NCBI GenBank assembly: GCA_001801215.1
Contig: MGXA01000033.1
Coordinates: 1-40,006 of the forward strand
Source of the DNA: Gallionellales bacterium RIFCSPLOWO2_02_FULL_59_110
GTDB lineage: Bacteria; Pseudomonadota; Gammaproteobacteria; Burkholderiales; Gallionellaceae
Direction of reading: 5' to 3'
DNA: 40,006 nt
In this document: piece after piece, positions 8,417 through 16,994 of the stretch
Layout of the letters: each line of letters opens with the position of its first letter
Position numbering within the stretch: the stretch's first letter is position 1
Notes under the pieces: generated by a model
Databases searched by the model: none
The model's input: only the letters and a program-made list of their open reading frames with translations
Told to the model about the DNA's origin: nothing
Position numbers and translations under genes: made by a program

Positions 8417-10693
8417 ATGAAATCAACATTGGTTCGATTTGGCATGCTGGCTGCGCTGGCCGTTTTTCTGGCTGGTTGTGGCGGCGGGGGCGGGAGTTCC
8501 GTTTCCGGTGGCGCCGGGATCGGCCCGATCAATGTGGAGGGGCTTGCGGCTGCCGATCCGACGCAGAACCCTCAGGCTCCGTGGAATGCCCTCGTGGTTC
8601 TCGATGCATCCTTGCCGCTGGTTACGGTTAACGGCTCGCCGGTGGTGAATTTTGCCGTGCGCGATGCGGGCGGCAATCTTGTTCGCGGACTGAAACTGAC
8701 CGGTGCCGCGAACTGCGGCGGCAGCAATGCAAAGTTCACCTTTGCCAAATTTGACGGCAGCGACTGGCAGAACCTGACGCAAGCCGGAAGCAGCGCCGCA
8801 TCATTCGACGATGCCGCCGGAGCGACGTTAGCGGAGAATGCGGCGGGCCATTACACTTACCGTTCTGCAACCAGCGTGGCGGCCACCAAGGATGGCGCTA
8901 CCGTCCATCGCGTCGGCATGCGGTTGTGCTTCACCGATCCCGCAACGGGAGCGACCGTGAAGGTCAACCCCTACCTCGATTTCACCGTTGGCGCAAACGG
9001 CACCGGCAATCCGGTCAAGGACGGCCAGAACCGGCTCACGGCCAGGAGGGTGGCCGACAAGGCATCGTGCAACGAATGCCATCAAACGCTCGCCGCCCGT
9101 CACGACGACGGCCTGGTTGACCCGAACATGTGCGTAACCTGCCACAACAAGGGCAGCGTCCATTTTGCAACCGGAAATTCCCTCGATTTCAAGCTGATGA
9201 TCCACAAGTTCCACATGGGCAAACAACTCAAGAAAGACTATCGCTTGAGTACCTTTGTTGCTCGCCTGAGCTCTGGCGGAGTGGTCGCGGGCGTCGATTA
9301 TCCTCAGGAGCAGAGAAACTGCGTCAAGTGCCACGACGGCTCGGCATCGGCGGCCAACCGGACGCCGGACGGCGAAAACTGGAAGACCAGGCCGGGCAAG
9401 AACGCCTGCTGGGCCTGCCACGACGATTACAAGGACACTACTTCCGCATGGTATGCCAAGCATCAGGGGGCTACCCTTGCCGGCGTGGACAGGGATAACC
9501 CGGATATCGCCAGCGACAGCGCCTGCCAGACATGCCACGGCGATACTGCGCCTAAGATCAACACCGCCGCAGTGCATGCCGTTCCAGAATGGGTCAATGG
9601 CGCGAATTACCAGTACAACATCCATGCCGTGACGTGGAACGCGGACCGCACGGTGAGCGTGGAGTTCTCGGTGATCAATCCGGTAAACGGCAGCGCATAC
9701 GACATCAAAGGCGCCTCGTTTGCAAACCTGACCCTGCTGTTCGGATGGGGGGACGGCGACTACAGCAACGCTGGCGCGGTCGACGCTTCCGGAGCGCTCA
9801 TCCCGGGAGGGCAGCCGGTTGCGATCAACGTTGCCTCTAAAGCTGTGGCGGTTGCGGGAACGAACAATCGCTACAGGGTGACCTCTACGGTGGTACCGGC
9901 ATCCGCATCGGGCACTAGCGTTGTGGCATTGCAGGGCGGTATTCTTTTGACGGGGGTGAACGGTGTACCCTATACCGTGCCCGTGAAGGATGCGGTCAGC
10001 TACTTCGCCATCGGCGGCAGCGGTTCTGCCATACCACGGCGCACCGTGGTGAGCGCCGACAAGTGCAACACCTGTCACGGCAGGAACATCAACATGAACA
10101 ATCATGTTCCGAGCCACGCTGCCAATTCCAACGATCCGGCAGTCTGCGTGATCTGCCACAACGGCAACAGCGTGCTCAACGGCACGACGGTGGCGGGCGG
10201 GGCGGTGACGGCGCTGCCGGAATCGGCCCACTTCAAGCGGATGATCCACATGAAGCACAAGGCGCAGGGCGCCAACTACCCGGTGATGCCATCCACGCTG
10301 AGAACCGCGCCATCCGCGCTCGGAAGTTATACGGGATATACGGGCGTAAGAAACTGCGATGCCTGCCACGTCAACGGCTCCTACATGGTGGACATGGGCA
10401 CAATGGGCAGCAGTACGAAGCTGGATGTTGCGCTCGCCGCCAACAGCGCAAACGCGACGATTACCGACACCGATCCGTCGAACAATCCGGTGATCTCGCC
10501 CAAGGCAGCGGCCTGCTCGTCCTGCCATGACGACGATACGGCAAAGAATCATATGATTAATGTTGGCGGCGCGGCGTTCGGCACGAAGACACAGGGCGAT
10601 ATTGCCGGCGGCACTGCCGTGTACGAGGCATGTTATGGCTGTCACGCCAGCGGAGGCGTGGCGCCTGTGGATACCAAGCATGGTCTGAAATAA
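8417..10693 (+). CDS. Second OmcA/MtrC-family decaheme c-type cytochrome lipoprotein
   Basis: A 758-residue decaheme lipoprotein. I prefer ATG 8417 over ATG 8411 because gggag at 8406-8410 touches 8411 but is six bases from 8417. The signal ends LAGC at Cys21, followed by a Gly/Ser tether. Ten canonical CXXCH motifs are present: five from residue 218 to about 374 (CNECH, CVTCH, CVKCH, CWACH, CQTCH) and five from 550 to about 743 (CNTCH, CVICH, CDACH, CSSCH, CYGCH), with beta-rich domains at about 25-210 and 380-540. It shares layout with the first decaheme cytochrome but is shorter, lacks the Gly-Ala-Thr linker and has a normal first haem. Probably a surface electron-transfer protein, alternative or complementary to the first. 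Confidence 0.93.
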   Translation: MKSTLVRFGMLAALAVFLAGCGGGGGSSVSGGAGIGPINVEGLAAADPTQNPQAPWNALVVLDASLPLVTVNGSPVVNFAVRDAGGNLVRGLKLTGAANCGGSNAKFTFAKFDGSDWQNLTQAGSSAASFDDAAGATLAENAAGHYTYRSATSVAATKDGATVHRVGMRLCFTDPATGATVKVNPYLDFTVGANGTGNPVKDGQNRLTARRVADKASCNECHQTLAARHDDGLVDPNMCVTCHNKGSVHFATGNSLDFKLMIHKFHMGKQLKKDYRLSTFVARLSSGGVVAGVDYPQEQRNCVKCHDGSASAANRTPDGENWKTRPGKNACWACHDDYKDTTSAWYAKHQGATLAGVDRDNPDIASDSACQTCHGDTAPKINTAAVHAVPEWVNGANYQYNIHAVTWNADRTVSVEFSVINPVNGSAYDIKGASFANLTLLFGWGDGDYSNAGAVDASGALIPGGQPVAINVASKAVAVAGTNNRYRVTSTVVPASASGTSVVALQGGILLTGVNGVPYTVPVKDAVSYFAIGGSGSAIPRRTVVSADKCNTCHGRNINMNNHVPSHAANSNDPAVCVICHNGNSVLNGTTVAGGAVTALPESAHFKRMIHMKHKAQGANYPVMPSTLRTAPSALGSYTGYTGVRNCDACHVNGSYMVDMGTMGSSTKLDVALAANSANATITDTDPSNNPVISPKAAACSSCHDDDTAKNHMINVGGAAFGTKTQGDIAGGTAVYEACYGCHASGGVAPVDTKHGLK

Positions 10694-10699
10694 AAGCCG

Positions 10700-10781
10700 T
10701 TCGTGGTGAGCTTCGACCCCGCTCGGGACAGGCCTGCGAACCATGAATGGCCCTTCGACAGGCTCAGGGCGAACGGTCTAT
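10700..10781. repeat. REP-like repeat pair (cgttcg...cgaacgg)
   Basis: ccgttcgtggtgagcttcg at the left and cttcgacaggctcagggcga with cgg at the right are the two facing halves of a widespread bacterial palindromic repeat. It lies directly after the stop of the second decaheme gene and may act as a transcript-end hairpin. Confidence 0.65.
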
Positions 10782-10788
10782 GGAAGTT

Positions 10789-10820
10789 GTAGCCCGGATG
10801 CAGCGTAGCGCAATCCGGGG
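10789..10820. repeat. Short repeat of the tagcccggatgcagcgtagc family
   Basis: tagcccggatgcagcgtagc followed by gcaatccgggg is a partial palindrome. The same family appears in inverted pairing between hoxF and hoxU (38235-38321). Confidence 0.6.
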
Positions 10821-10849
10821 GTGCATTAAGTCAATGATCACTGGTCCCC

Positions 10850-11121
10850 ATGGCACTACCTTAAGCGCAATGATGGCAAACCCCCTCCCCTTCAAGGGGA
10901 GGGTTGGGGTTAACCAGCGACTTGGCCGCTGTTTTTTAGCGGCTTAGTCGAATGGCTAGTTGTTTCATCAGGGGATGGGGTTGAATGTGGCGAAAGAACC
11001 CATCCCCATCCTGGCCTTCCCCTTGAAGGGGAAGGGACGATAGCTCTCCACGATTTTTTGGGGAAAGGAAGTATGTCGATTTGTGCAGCATCTGGTGCTT
11101 TTACGCTTAAGGTAGTGCCAT
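10850..11121. mobile_element. 272-bp MITE-like element with 18-bp perfect terminal inverted repeats
   Basis: atggcactaccttaagcg (10850-10867) is the exact reverse complement of 11104-11121, and similarity extends a few bases outward. Inside lie the ccccttcaagggg and ccccttgaagggg palindromes seen in the repeats at 3568 and 4979, with a ggggatgggg/ccccatcccc centre. It has no coding capacity. It fills most of the gap between the second cytochrome and gspG, where I see no gene. Confidence 0.75.
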
Positions 11122-11230
11122 GAATCACTGACCCCATTTCATCCTGACTACCTTGCTGCATAAGGTGTTGCCGCTTGCGGGTTTTGCGGGCAGCAATTGC
11201 GATAGAATGCGAATTTTGAGAGGCTCACTT

Positions 11231-11728
11231 ATGCTTAACCGGAATTATCCGAATCATGGGTTCGGGTTTGACGCTGCTCTACCGCGCCCCGCGCGTTCTG
11301 CCGCGCTTGCCGCACAGCGCGGGTTTACCTTGATCGAAATCATGGTGGTCGTCGTCATCATGGGCATATTGGCAGCGCTGGTTGTGCCAAAACTGATGGG
11401 GCGCACCGACGATGCGCGCATTATCGGCGCCAAGCAGGATATCGCCACCGTCATGCAGGCGCTCAAGTTGTACAAACTCGATAATCTGCGCTATCCGACA
11501 ACGGAGCAGGGCTTGCAGGCGCTGATCATCAAACCTACCAGCGGGCCGGAGGCCAACGGCTGGAAAACCGGCGGTTATCTCGACAAGCTCCCCAAAGATC
11601 CATGGGGCAATCCCTACCAGTTTTTGTCGCCCGGAATAAAAGGCGAAATCGACGTGTTTTCGCTTGGAGCGGATGGCCAGGCGGGTGGTGTCGGCAACGA
11701 TGCCGATATCGGGTCGTGGGATCTGTAA
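11231..11728 (+). CDS. gspG: Type II secretion major pseudopilin GspG
   Basis: A 165-residue major pseudopilin, the main subunit of the periplasmic piston that drives folded proteins through the secretin. The prepilin peptidase site is RG/FTLIE (cleavage after Gly31, Glu at mature position 5), followed by a long hydrophobic helix. The C-terminal part carries the GspG landmarks [19 protein letters not shown] and a DIGSWD end with calcium-site-type residues. I take ATG 11231, which has gagagg upstream at 11218-11223. The leader of 31 residues is longer than usual. It opens the gspGHIJKLMNDEFC cluster. Confidence 0.95.
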   Translation: MLNRNYPNHGFGFDAALPRPARSAALAAQRGFTLIEIMVVVVIMGILAALVVPKLMGRTDDARIIGAKQDIATVMQALKLYKLDNLRYPTTEQGLQALIIKPTSGPEANGWKTGGYLDKLPKDPWGNPYQFLSPGIKGEIDVFSLGADGQAGGVGNDADIGSWDL

Positions 11729-11754
11729 TCGGACAATTTTCCGTTTTACCGGAG

Positions 11755-12243
11755 ATGTGCGGGCATATCGGATACCGGAGGTTGTCGCGCGGTTTCACGT
11801 TGCTCGAGTTGCTGGTGGTGATGGTGATTGTCGGCATCACGCTCGGCATGGTGTCGTTTAATGCGATGCCGAGCAACCGACAAATCTTGCAAAACGACGC
11901 GCAACGAATCGCGCTGTTGCTGCAACTGGCGCGCGACGAGGCGATTGTGCGCAACCGCATGATTGCTTTCGAGGTCGAAGCGAACGGGTACCGCTTTTTG
12001 CTGCGCGAGGGAAATACCTGGCAGCCGCTCGCGCAAGACGATTTGCTGCGCGAACGCGCATTCAAGCAGTCCCCGGTCGTATTTTCCATCGATCCGCCTT
12101 CGGTCGAGCAAGAGCAAGACGCCCGATTGCGCATCGTCTTCGGCCGCGAACCGGTCAATAAACCTTTTGTTCTGACGCTGGTGACAGGCGATGCGCATGC
12201 CGTGATCCGCGCTGACGGGATCGGGCATTTTGTGGCCGAATAA
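11755..12243 (+). CDS. gspH: Type II secretion minor pseudopilin GspH
   Basis: A 162-residue minor pseudopilin. The short leader ends in SRG/FTLLE (cleavage after Gly13, Glu18 at mature position 5), followed by a hydrophobic helix and a GspH-type soluble domain (QNDAQRIALLLQLARDEAI is a typical early segment). It is thought to sit in or near the pseudopilus tip with GspI, J and K. The start is uncertain. ATG 11755 touches its ggag with no spacer, and a TTG at 11782 with gagg before it would leave a five-residue leader. The gene begins 26 bases after gspG and ends one base before gspI. Confidence 0.9.
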   Translation: MCGHIGYRRLSRGFTLLELLVVMVIVGITLGMVSFNAMPSNRQILQNDAQRIALLLQLARDEAIVRNRMIAFEVEANGYRFLLREGNTWQPLAQDDLLRERAFKQSPVVFSIDPPSVEQEQDARLRIVFGREPVNKPFVLTLVTGDAHAVIRADGIGHFVAE

Positions 12244-12244
12244 C

Positions 12245-12661
12245 ATGCGTGGACTTACAGGAAAGGTTTCCGGAAATATCGCGTGCCAGGGCTTCACTCT
12301 GCTCGAAGTGCTGGTGGCGCTGGTCATTGTCGGCACCGCGCTGGGCGCCAGCCTGCGGGCAATCGGCAGTTTGACGCAAAACAGCAGCGACTTGCGCGCT
12401 TCGATGATGGCAACTTGGTCGGCGGAAAACCGGCTGGCGCAAATCCGCCTGGGGCGCGAATGGCCGCCGCTCGGGCAACGCAGATTCGAATGCGCGCAGG
12501 GCGAGTTGCAGCTGACATGCGAAGAAAATGTTTTCGCCACCCCGAACCCTTTTTTCCGCCGCGTCGAAGTGATCGTGTTCGACATGCAAAGCACCGGGGA
12601 CGCGCAGAGCACCGGGCGCCGTATCATCAAGTTGGCCCAAGTGGTGCCGAATGCGCAATAG
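12245..12661 (+). CDS. gspI: Type II secretion minor pseudopilin GspI
   Basis: A 138-residue minor pseudopilin. The leader to Gly16 is followed by FTLLEVLVALVIVGTAL, the classical prepilin N-terminus, and a small domain with WSAENRLAQIRL typical of GspI. It pairs with GspJ and GspK in the tip complex that primes pseudopilus assembly. ATG 12245 starts one base after the gspH stop. A TTG at 12230 in frame would overlap gspH. The 3' end overlaps gspJ by 11 bases, so translation is probably coupled. Confidence 0.93.
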   Translation: MRGLTGKVSGNIACQGFTLLEVLVALVIVGTALGASLRAIGSLTQNSSDLRASMMATWSAENRLAQIRLGREWPPLGQRRFECAQGELQLTCEENVFATPNPFFRRVEVIVFDMQSTGDAQSTGRRIIKLAQVVPNAQ

Positions 12662-13322
12662 GCCAGCGAGTAACGGCATCGTGCACGCCATTCCGCTGCC
12701 GGCCAGGCACAGGGGTTTGACCCTGATCGAGTTGCTGGTCGCCATCGGCGTGCTGGCGTTCATCGCGGTGCTCGGTTGGCGCGGGCTCGACAGTATCGTG
12801 CGCTCGCGCATTGCCCTTACCGGGGATCTCGAACAGACGCGCGGGATGCAGCTTGCCTTCGCCCAGATGCAAAGCGATTGCGCGCATCTCGCCAGTGCCT
12901 CCGTCCTGCCGGAGCGGATGCCGCTTCTCGTCGAGCAAGGCCGGTTCTCGCTGGTGCGCACGGTATTTTCCGACAACCAGCCGTCACGTTTGCAAGTCGT
13001 TACTTATAGCGTCAGGGAAGGCATGCTGACGCGCCGCGAATCGGCCGTCACGCGCGATTTGACGGAGCTGGATGCCATGTGGCGGGCTGCCGCGAACGAT
13101 ATTGATGTCGGCCAGGCGGTGGTGCTGCAATCGGGAGTCGCCGCGCTGACGGTGCGGCTATGGATCAACGGCGGCTGGCGTGCGGGTGTCGGTGCGCTGC
13201 CGTCGACTACTCCTGCAGGCCTGAGCGCGAGCCTTTTTGTGCCGTCCGGGCTGGAGGTTACTTCGCGGCTGCAAGAACGCGAGGGCAGCCTGCTTAAAAT
13301 ATTTCTGCTGGGGGCGGTGTAG
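12651..13322 (+). CDS. gspJ: Type II secretion minor pseudopilin GspJ
   Basis: A 223-residue pseudopilin. Cleavage is after Gly22 in HRG/LTLIE (Leu rather than Phe at mature position 1, Glu27 at position 5). The hydrophobic helix leads into FIAVLGWRGLDSIVRSR, a common GspJ transition, then a beta domain of about 170 residues. It overlaps gspI at its start and stops two bases before gspK. Confidence 0.93.
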   Translation: MRNRPASNGIVHAIPLPARHRGLTLIELLVAIGVLAFIAVLGWRGLDSIVRSRIALTGDLEQTRGMQLAFAQMQSDCAHLASASVLPERMPLLVEQGRFSLVRTVFSDNQPSRLQVVTYSVREGMLTRRESAVTRDLTELDAMWRAAANDIDVGQAVVLQSGVAALTVRLWINGGWRAGVGALPSTTPAGLSASLFVPSGLEVTSRLQEREGSLLKIFLLGAV

Positions 13323-13324
13323 CC

Positions 13325-14290
13325 ATGCGTCCTGTACCGCAACACCGGCAACGCGGCATCGCGGTGGTAACTGCGCTGTTGCTGACGACGCTGGCAATCA
13401 CGATTGTCGCCAGCCTTTTCTGGCAGCAACAGGTGCAGGTGCGCTCAATCGAGAACCAGCGGTTGCAGTTGCAAAAACAATGGATATTGCGCGGTGCGCT
13501 CGATTGGGCCAGCCTGATTTTGCGCGAGGATGCGAAATATTCAAACATCGACAGCCTGGATGAACCGTGGGCGACGCCGCTTGCGGAAACACGGCTCGAT
13601 CAGTATGTCGAAAATGGCCGCGCAGATGATAGTATTGCCGACGCGGCGTTATCGGGCAGCATCAGCGATGCGCAGGCGCGCTATAATTTGACCAATCTGA
13701 GCCAGAACGGTATTACCGACCCCGCCGAAGTTGCGATTTTCGCGCAACTGCTCGAAAACGTGCAGGTAGATACGGCGCTTGCGCAGGCAACCGCCGATGC
13801 GATGGCGGCGGCATACCGCCCTCCCGGCAGCAGTGCGGCGACAATACCGCAAACTGGCGCCGCGAATGACGGCAGCCAGCCCACACCGCAGCCGATGAAT
13901 CTCGTACACGTGGAAGACTTATTGGCGGTGCCGGGTTTTTCTCCGGAGGCGTTCGACAGGCTGAAAAATTTTGTGATTTTCCTGCCCAGCGCCGCGCCGG
14001 TCAATGCGAATACTGCGCCGGTCGAGGTGCTGGCGGCCAGAGTGGGTTCACACGCCCTTGCCGCTTCACTGGTGGCAGGCCGCAAAGCCGCCAGTTTTCG
14101 CGATGTTGCCGATCTTGCACAACGGTTTCCGGGCGCGGCACCGGCAGTATCGGCCAGCGACGTATCGGTCTCAACCCATTTTTTTCTGGTTGATGGTAAA
14201 GTGCGCATAAGCCGGGCCGGGCTGGATGTGCAGGCGCTGATCGAGCGTAATGGCGCCAATACAAAGGTTGTCTGGATTCGAGAATACTAG
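13325..14290 (+). CDS. gspK: Type II secretion minor pseudopilin GspK
   Basis: A 321-residue minor pseudopilin, the largest of the set. The N-terminus RG/IAVVTALLL has Thr instead of Glu at mature position 5, a known trait of GspK that fits a cap at the pseudopilus tip. The soluble part includes SGSISDAQARYNLTNL, the VEDLLAVPGFSPEAFDRL segment and VNANTAPVEVL, all typical of the GspK helical domain. A Gly/Ala/Pro-rich insert lies around residues 160-190. It starts two bases after gspJ. Confidence 0.93.
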   Translation: MRPVPQHRQRGIAVVTALLLTTLAITIVASLFWQQQVQVRSIENQRLQLQKQWILRGALDWASLILREDAKYSNIDSLDEPWATPLAETRLDQYVENGRADDSIADAALSGSISDAQARYNLTNLSQNGITDPAEVAIFAQLLENVQVDTALAQATADAMAAAYRPPGSSAATIPQTGAANDGSQPTPQPMNLVHVEDLLAVPGFSPEAFDRLKNFVIFLPSAAPVNANTAPVEVLAARVGSHALAASLVAGRKAASFRDVADLAQRFPGAAPAVSASDVSVSTHFFLVDGKVRISRAGLDVQALIERNGANTKVVWIREY

Positions 14291-14307
14291 AAAGAGAACG
14301 AAACAAG

Positions 14308-15609
14308 TTGAGCACACTTTATATCCGCCCGCCGTCCAGATATGCCGCCGACAATGAAGCGCACTTGCTTGAACTGGTTTGCCCGTTCGCGCAGGTGTCG
14401 CATGACGGCTCAATCGAGCGCGAAGGCGCGGCGCCCTTGCAGGATTTGTCCGGTTCGGCGGCAAAGGCGCAACGCGTGGTGTTGTTGCTGTCCGCCAGCG
14501 ATGTAACCTTGTTGCGCATGCAGGTGCCGCCGCTCTCGGCGGCCAGGCTGAAGGCGGCGCTGCCCAATCTGGTGGAAACGCAGCTGCTTGACGATCCGTC
14601 CGGGTGTGTGGCGGTTGCAGGCGCTTCATCGGACGGGTTGCGCACCATCGCGGTGGCGCAGCGCGCCTGGCTCGAACTCCTGGCCAGAACCTTGATCGCA
14701 TTCGGCGCTCAACGGGTTGCGGCGCTGCCGGCGCAATTATGTTTGCCCTGTCAACCGGGTGGCCTGACCGCTGCAATCGGCGAGCGGGATGGCGCGATCG
14801 ATGTGACGCTGCGCCTCTCGGAGCATGACGGCATCGGCATGACGATTGCGCCTGCCCCGAACCAGGGCGAAGGTCGCGAAGCGCTGGAAGCCCTAGCGCA
14901 TGAGGTTATCCGGGCATTGCTCGCGGTGGTGCCCGAAGCGCCGATTGCGTTGTATGTGCCGCAATCGGCTCTGGGCACTTACCGGGAAGCCATCAGTGAT
15001 GTCGCTATGGCGACCGAACGCATCGGCGTGTTTGCCGACAATTGGCCGCACTGGATTGCCGGCGCGCGCGGCGCGACACTCGATCTGATGACCGGGTTGG
15101 GCGCGGCGGGCAGCCCAAAGCGCGACTGGCGCACGTGGCGCTGGCCGCTGGCGCTGGCTGCCGCAGTTCTGGCCATCAATGCCGCCGCGTTGAATTTTGA
15201 ATGGTGGCGCATGAAGAGCGAAGCCAAGTCGCTGCGCTCGACCATGATCCAGATCTACAAATCGGCCTATCCGAACGAATCCGTGATTATCGATCCCATC
15301 GCGCAAATGCAGCAGAAGATCGCCATCGGCAAACGCAATTCCGGGTTGTCGGCACAGGATGACTTTACGGCGATGGCGGCGGTTTTTGGCGAAACATGGT
15401 CCCGGATCATGCCGGGCAAGCCGGAACTCGCCATTGCTGCGCTCGAATATCGCGAGCGCAGCTTGTTCGTGCGGTTCAAACCCGACGCGGAAACGCCGGC
15501 GCAGCAGATGCAGCAGATGAAGACCGCGCTGGCCGAGCGCAATTTGTCGCTCGAAGTTGCGCCTGCGCGGTCGGCGGCAACAGTGTGGCAACTCCGGAGC
15601 ATGAAATGA
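14308..15609 (+). CDS. gspL: Type II secretion inner-membrane platform protein GspL
   Basis: A 433-residue bitopic platform protein. The N-terminal cytoplasmic actin-like domain (about 1-270) docks the GspE ATPase. One membrane helix lies at about 278-294 (WPLALAAAVLAINAAAL), followed by a periplasmic ferredoxin-like domain that contacts GspM. The start is TTG at 14308, giving MSTLYIRPP, a typical GspL N-terminus. The Shine-Dalgarno (agagaacg) is weak. The 3' end overlaps gspM by four bases (ATGA). Confidence 0.92.
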   Translation: MSTLYIRPPSRYAADNEAHLLELVCPFAQVSHDGSIEREGAAPLQDLSGSAAKAQRVVLLLSASDVTLLRMQVPPLSAARLKAALPNLVETQLLDDPSGCVAVAGASSDGLRTIAVAQRAWLELLARTLIAFGAQRVAALPAQLCLPCQPGGLTAAIGERDGAIDVTLRLSEHDGIGMTIAPAPNQGEGREALEALAHEVIRALLAVVPEAPIALYVPQSALGTYREAISDVAMATERIGVFADNWPHWIAGARGATLDLMTGLGAAGSPKRDWRTWRWPLALAAAVLAINAAALNFEWWRMKSEAKSLRSTMIQIYKSAYPNESVIIDPIAQMQQKIAIGKRNSGLSAQDDFTAMAAVFGETWSRIMPGKPELAIAALEYRERSLFVRFKPDAETPAQQMQQMKTALAERNLSLEVAPARSAATVWQLRSMK

Positions 15610-16118
15610 ACCCGACCGGCATGTTGAATCGATACAAGCAATCGTTAGCGGAGTTCTGGGCAGCGCGCGATGCGCGCGAGCGCACGACGCTCGCCGCTGC
15701 CGCCGCAGTGGCGGCGTTTGGCCTGTTTTACGCATTGCTGATCGATCCTGCCCTGACCGGCCGCGAACAGTTGAATAAAAATCTGCCGGAGTTGCGCCAG
15801 CAAGTTGCGCAGATGCAGGGGTTGTCGAAGGAAGCGGCAATGTTTGCCGGGATATCGGCATTGCCGGTGCCTGAACTGTCCAGGGAAAGCATCGAAACAG
15901 CGCTTGCGGGCAAGGGCCTGAAGCCGCAAAGCGTGACGCTGAGCGGCGGTCTCGCCAAGGTGCAGTTCGCCTCGGTTTCTTTTACCGGGACGCTGGAGTG
16001 GCTGGGCGAGATGCAAAAGAACGCTAAGCTGTCGGTGGTCGATGCCAATATCGTTGCGCTGGCCCAGCCCGATATGGTCGATGCGATATTAACCTTGCAG
16101 AAATCCAAGAATGAATGA
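15606..16118 (+). CDS. gspM: Type II secretion protein GspM
   Basis: A 170-residue bitopic inner-membrane protein. It has a short cytoplasmic N-terminus, a helix at about 30-47 (AAAAAVAAFGLFYALLI), a coiled segment and a small periplasmic ferredoxin-like domain with the SVTLSGGLAKVQFASVSF strand pattern. It stabilises GspL in the assembly platform. ATG 15606 overlaps the gspL stop. Confidence 0.92.
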   Translation: MNPTGMLNRYKQSLAEFWAARDARERTTLAAAAAVAAFGLFYALLIDPALTGREQLNKNLPELRQQVAQMQGLSKEAAMFAGISALPVPELSRESIETALAGKGLKPQSVTLSGGLAKVQFASVSFTGTLEWLGEMQKNAKLSVVDANIVALAQPDMVDAILTLQKSKNE

Positions 16119-16220
16119 TCCGATTTTCAGATTTATGCACGATAACACCGGCATTGGCGGTTGTCCGCCGTTCTCCCGGTGGCTGGACAAAATAGCGCAA
16201 CAGGGTGAAAAGGATATTCA

Positions 16221-16994
16221 TTGCGCCGCTTAATAGTATGGTCGTTGGCGGGTATTGTCGGCGCCGCGCTCACAGTAATGGTGTTTCTTCCGGCGAACTG
16301 GATGGTAGCGCTGGTGGAGTTGCAGACCGGCGGTCGTTTGACATTGGGCGATGCGCAAGGCACGTTGTGGCGCGGCTCGGCATTTATTGGCGGGGCGCCC
16401 GACGGCAACGATCCGCTGACGCCGCTATTGCCCGGAAGGTTTTCCTGGCGCTTGTCCCCGCTGCTGCTGCTGGGGCATGTCGATGCGGAACTGGAAAATG
16501 CTGCGGCATTGTCGCAGCCGGTCAGTGTGACGGGCAGTTGGCATCAATGGCAATTAAGTCCGGCAGCGGTTCTGTTGCCGGCGGAACGCCTGGCGGCGCT
16601 GGGTGCGCCGCTGAATTCGATACAACCATCCGGGCAGATGCGGTTATCATGGGAAACGATGCAGTTCGTGCGGCAGGGCGGAGCAGTCGATGCGAGCGGC
16701 ACCATGAATCTGGAGTTGAAGGACATGGCATCGCGGCTGTCGCCAGTCAAGCCGTTGGGGACGTATAATATATCGTTGGACTGGCGTGGGCAGCAGGCAT
16801 CAGTGATGCTCAAGACGGCCAAAGGGCCGATGCTGTTAAGCGGGTCAGGTGTGTTTGCCAACGGACATTTGCAGTTTTCCGGCGAGGCGGAAGTCGAGGC
16901 GGGGCATGAAGAGAGGCTGGCGAATTTAGTGAATTTGCTGGGACAACGTCGCATGGAAGGCGGCAGAAATATTATCGCGCTAGAGTTCAAATGA
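16221..16994 (+). CDS. gspN: Type II secretion protein GspN
   Basis: A 257-residue protein with an N-terminal membrane anchor (about 4-25) and a periplasmic beta-rich domain. The LTLGDAQGTLWRGSA block is the usual mark of GspN, an accessory component of uncertain role found in only some type II systems. The start is TTG 16221 with aaaagga at 16207-16213. A 102-base spacer separates it from gspM, and it overlaps gspD by four bases. Confidence 0.9.
   Translation: MRRLIVWSLAGIVGAALTVMVFLPANWMVALVELQTGGRLTLGDAQGTLWRGSAFIGGAPDGNDPLTPLLPGRFSWRLSPLLLLGHVDAELENAAALSQPVSVTGSWHQWQLSPAAVLLPAERLAALGAPLNSIQPSGQMRLSWETMQFVRQGGAVDASGTMNLELKDMASRLSPVKPLGTYNISLDWRGQQASVMLKTAKGPMLLSGSGVFANGHLQFSGEAEVEAGHEERLANLVNLLGQRRMEGGRNIIALEFK

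Noticed and set aside
8828-10744. 638-codon antisense open frame over the second decaheme cytochrome
   Set aside because: The sense strand encodes ten haem motifs and a lipoprotein signal; the antisense frame has no domain and arises from codon bias.
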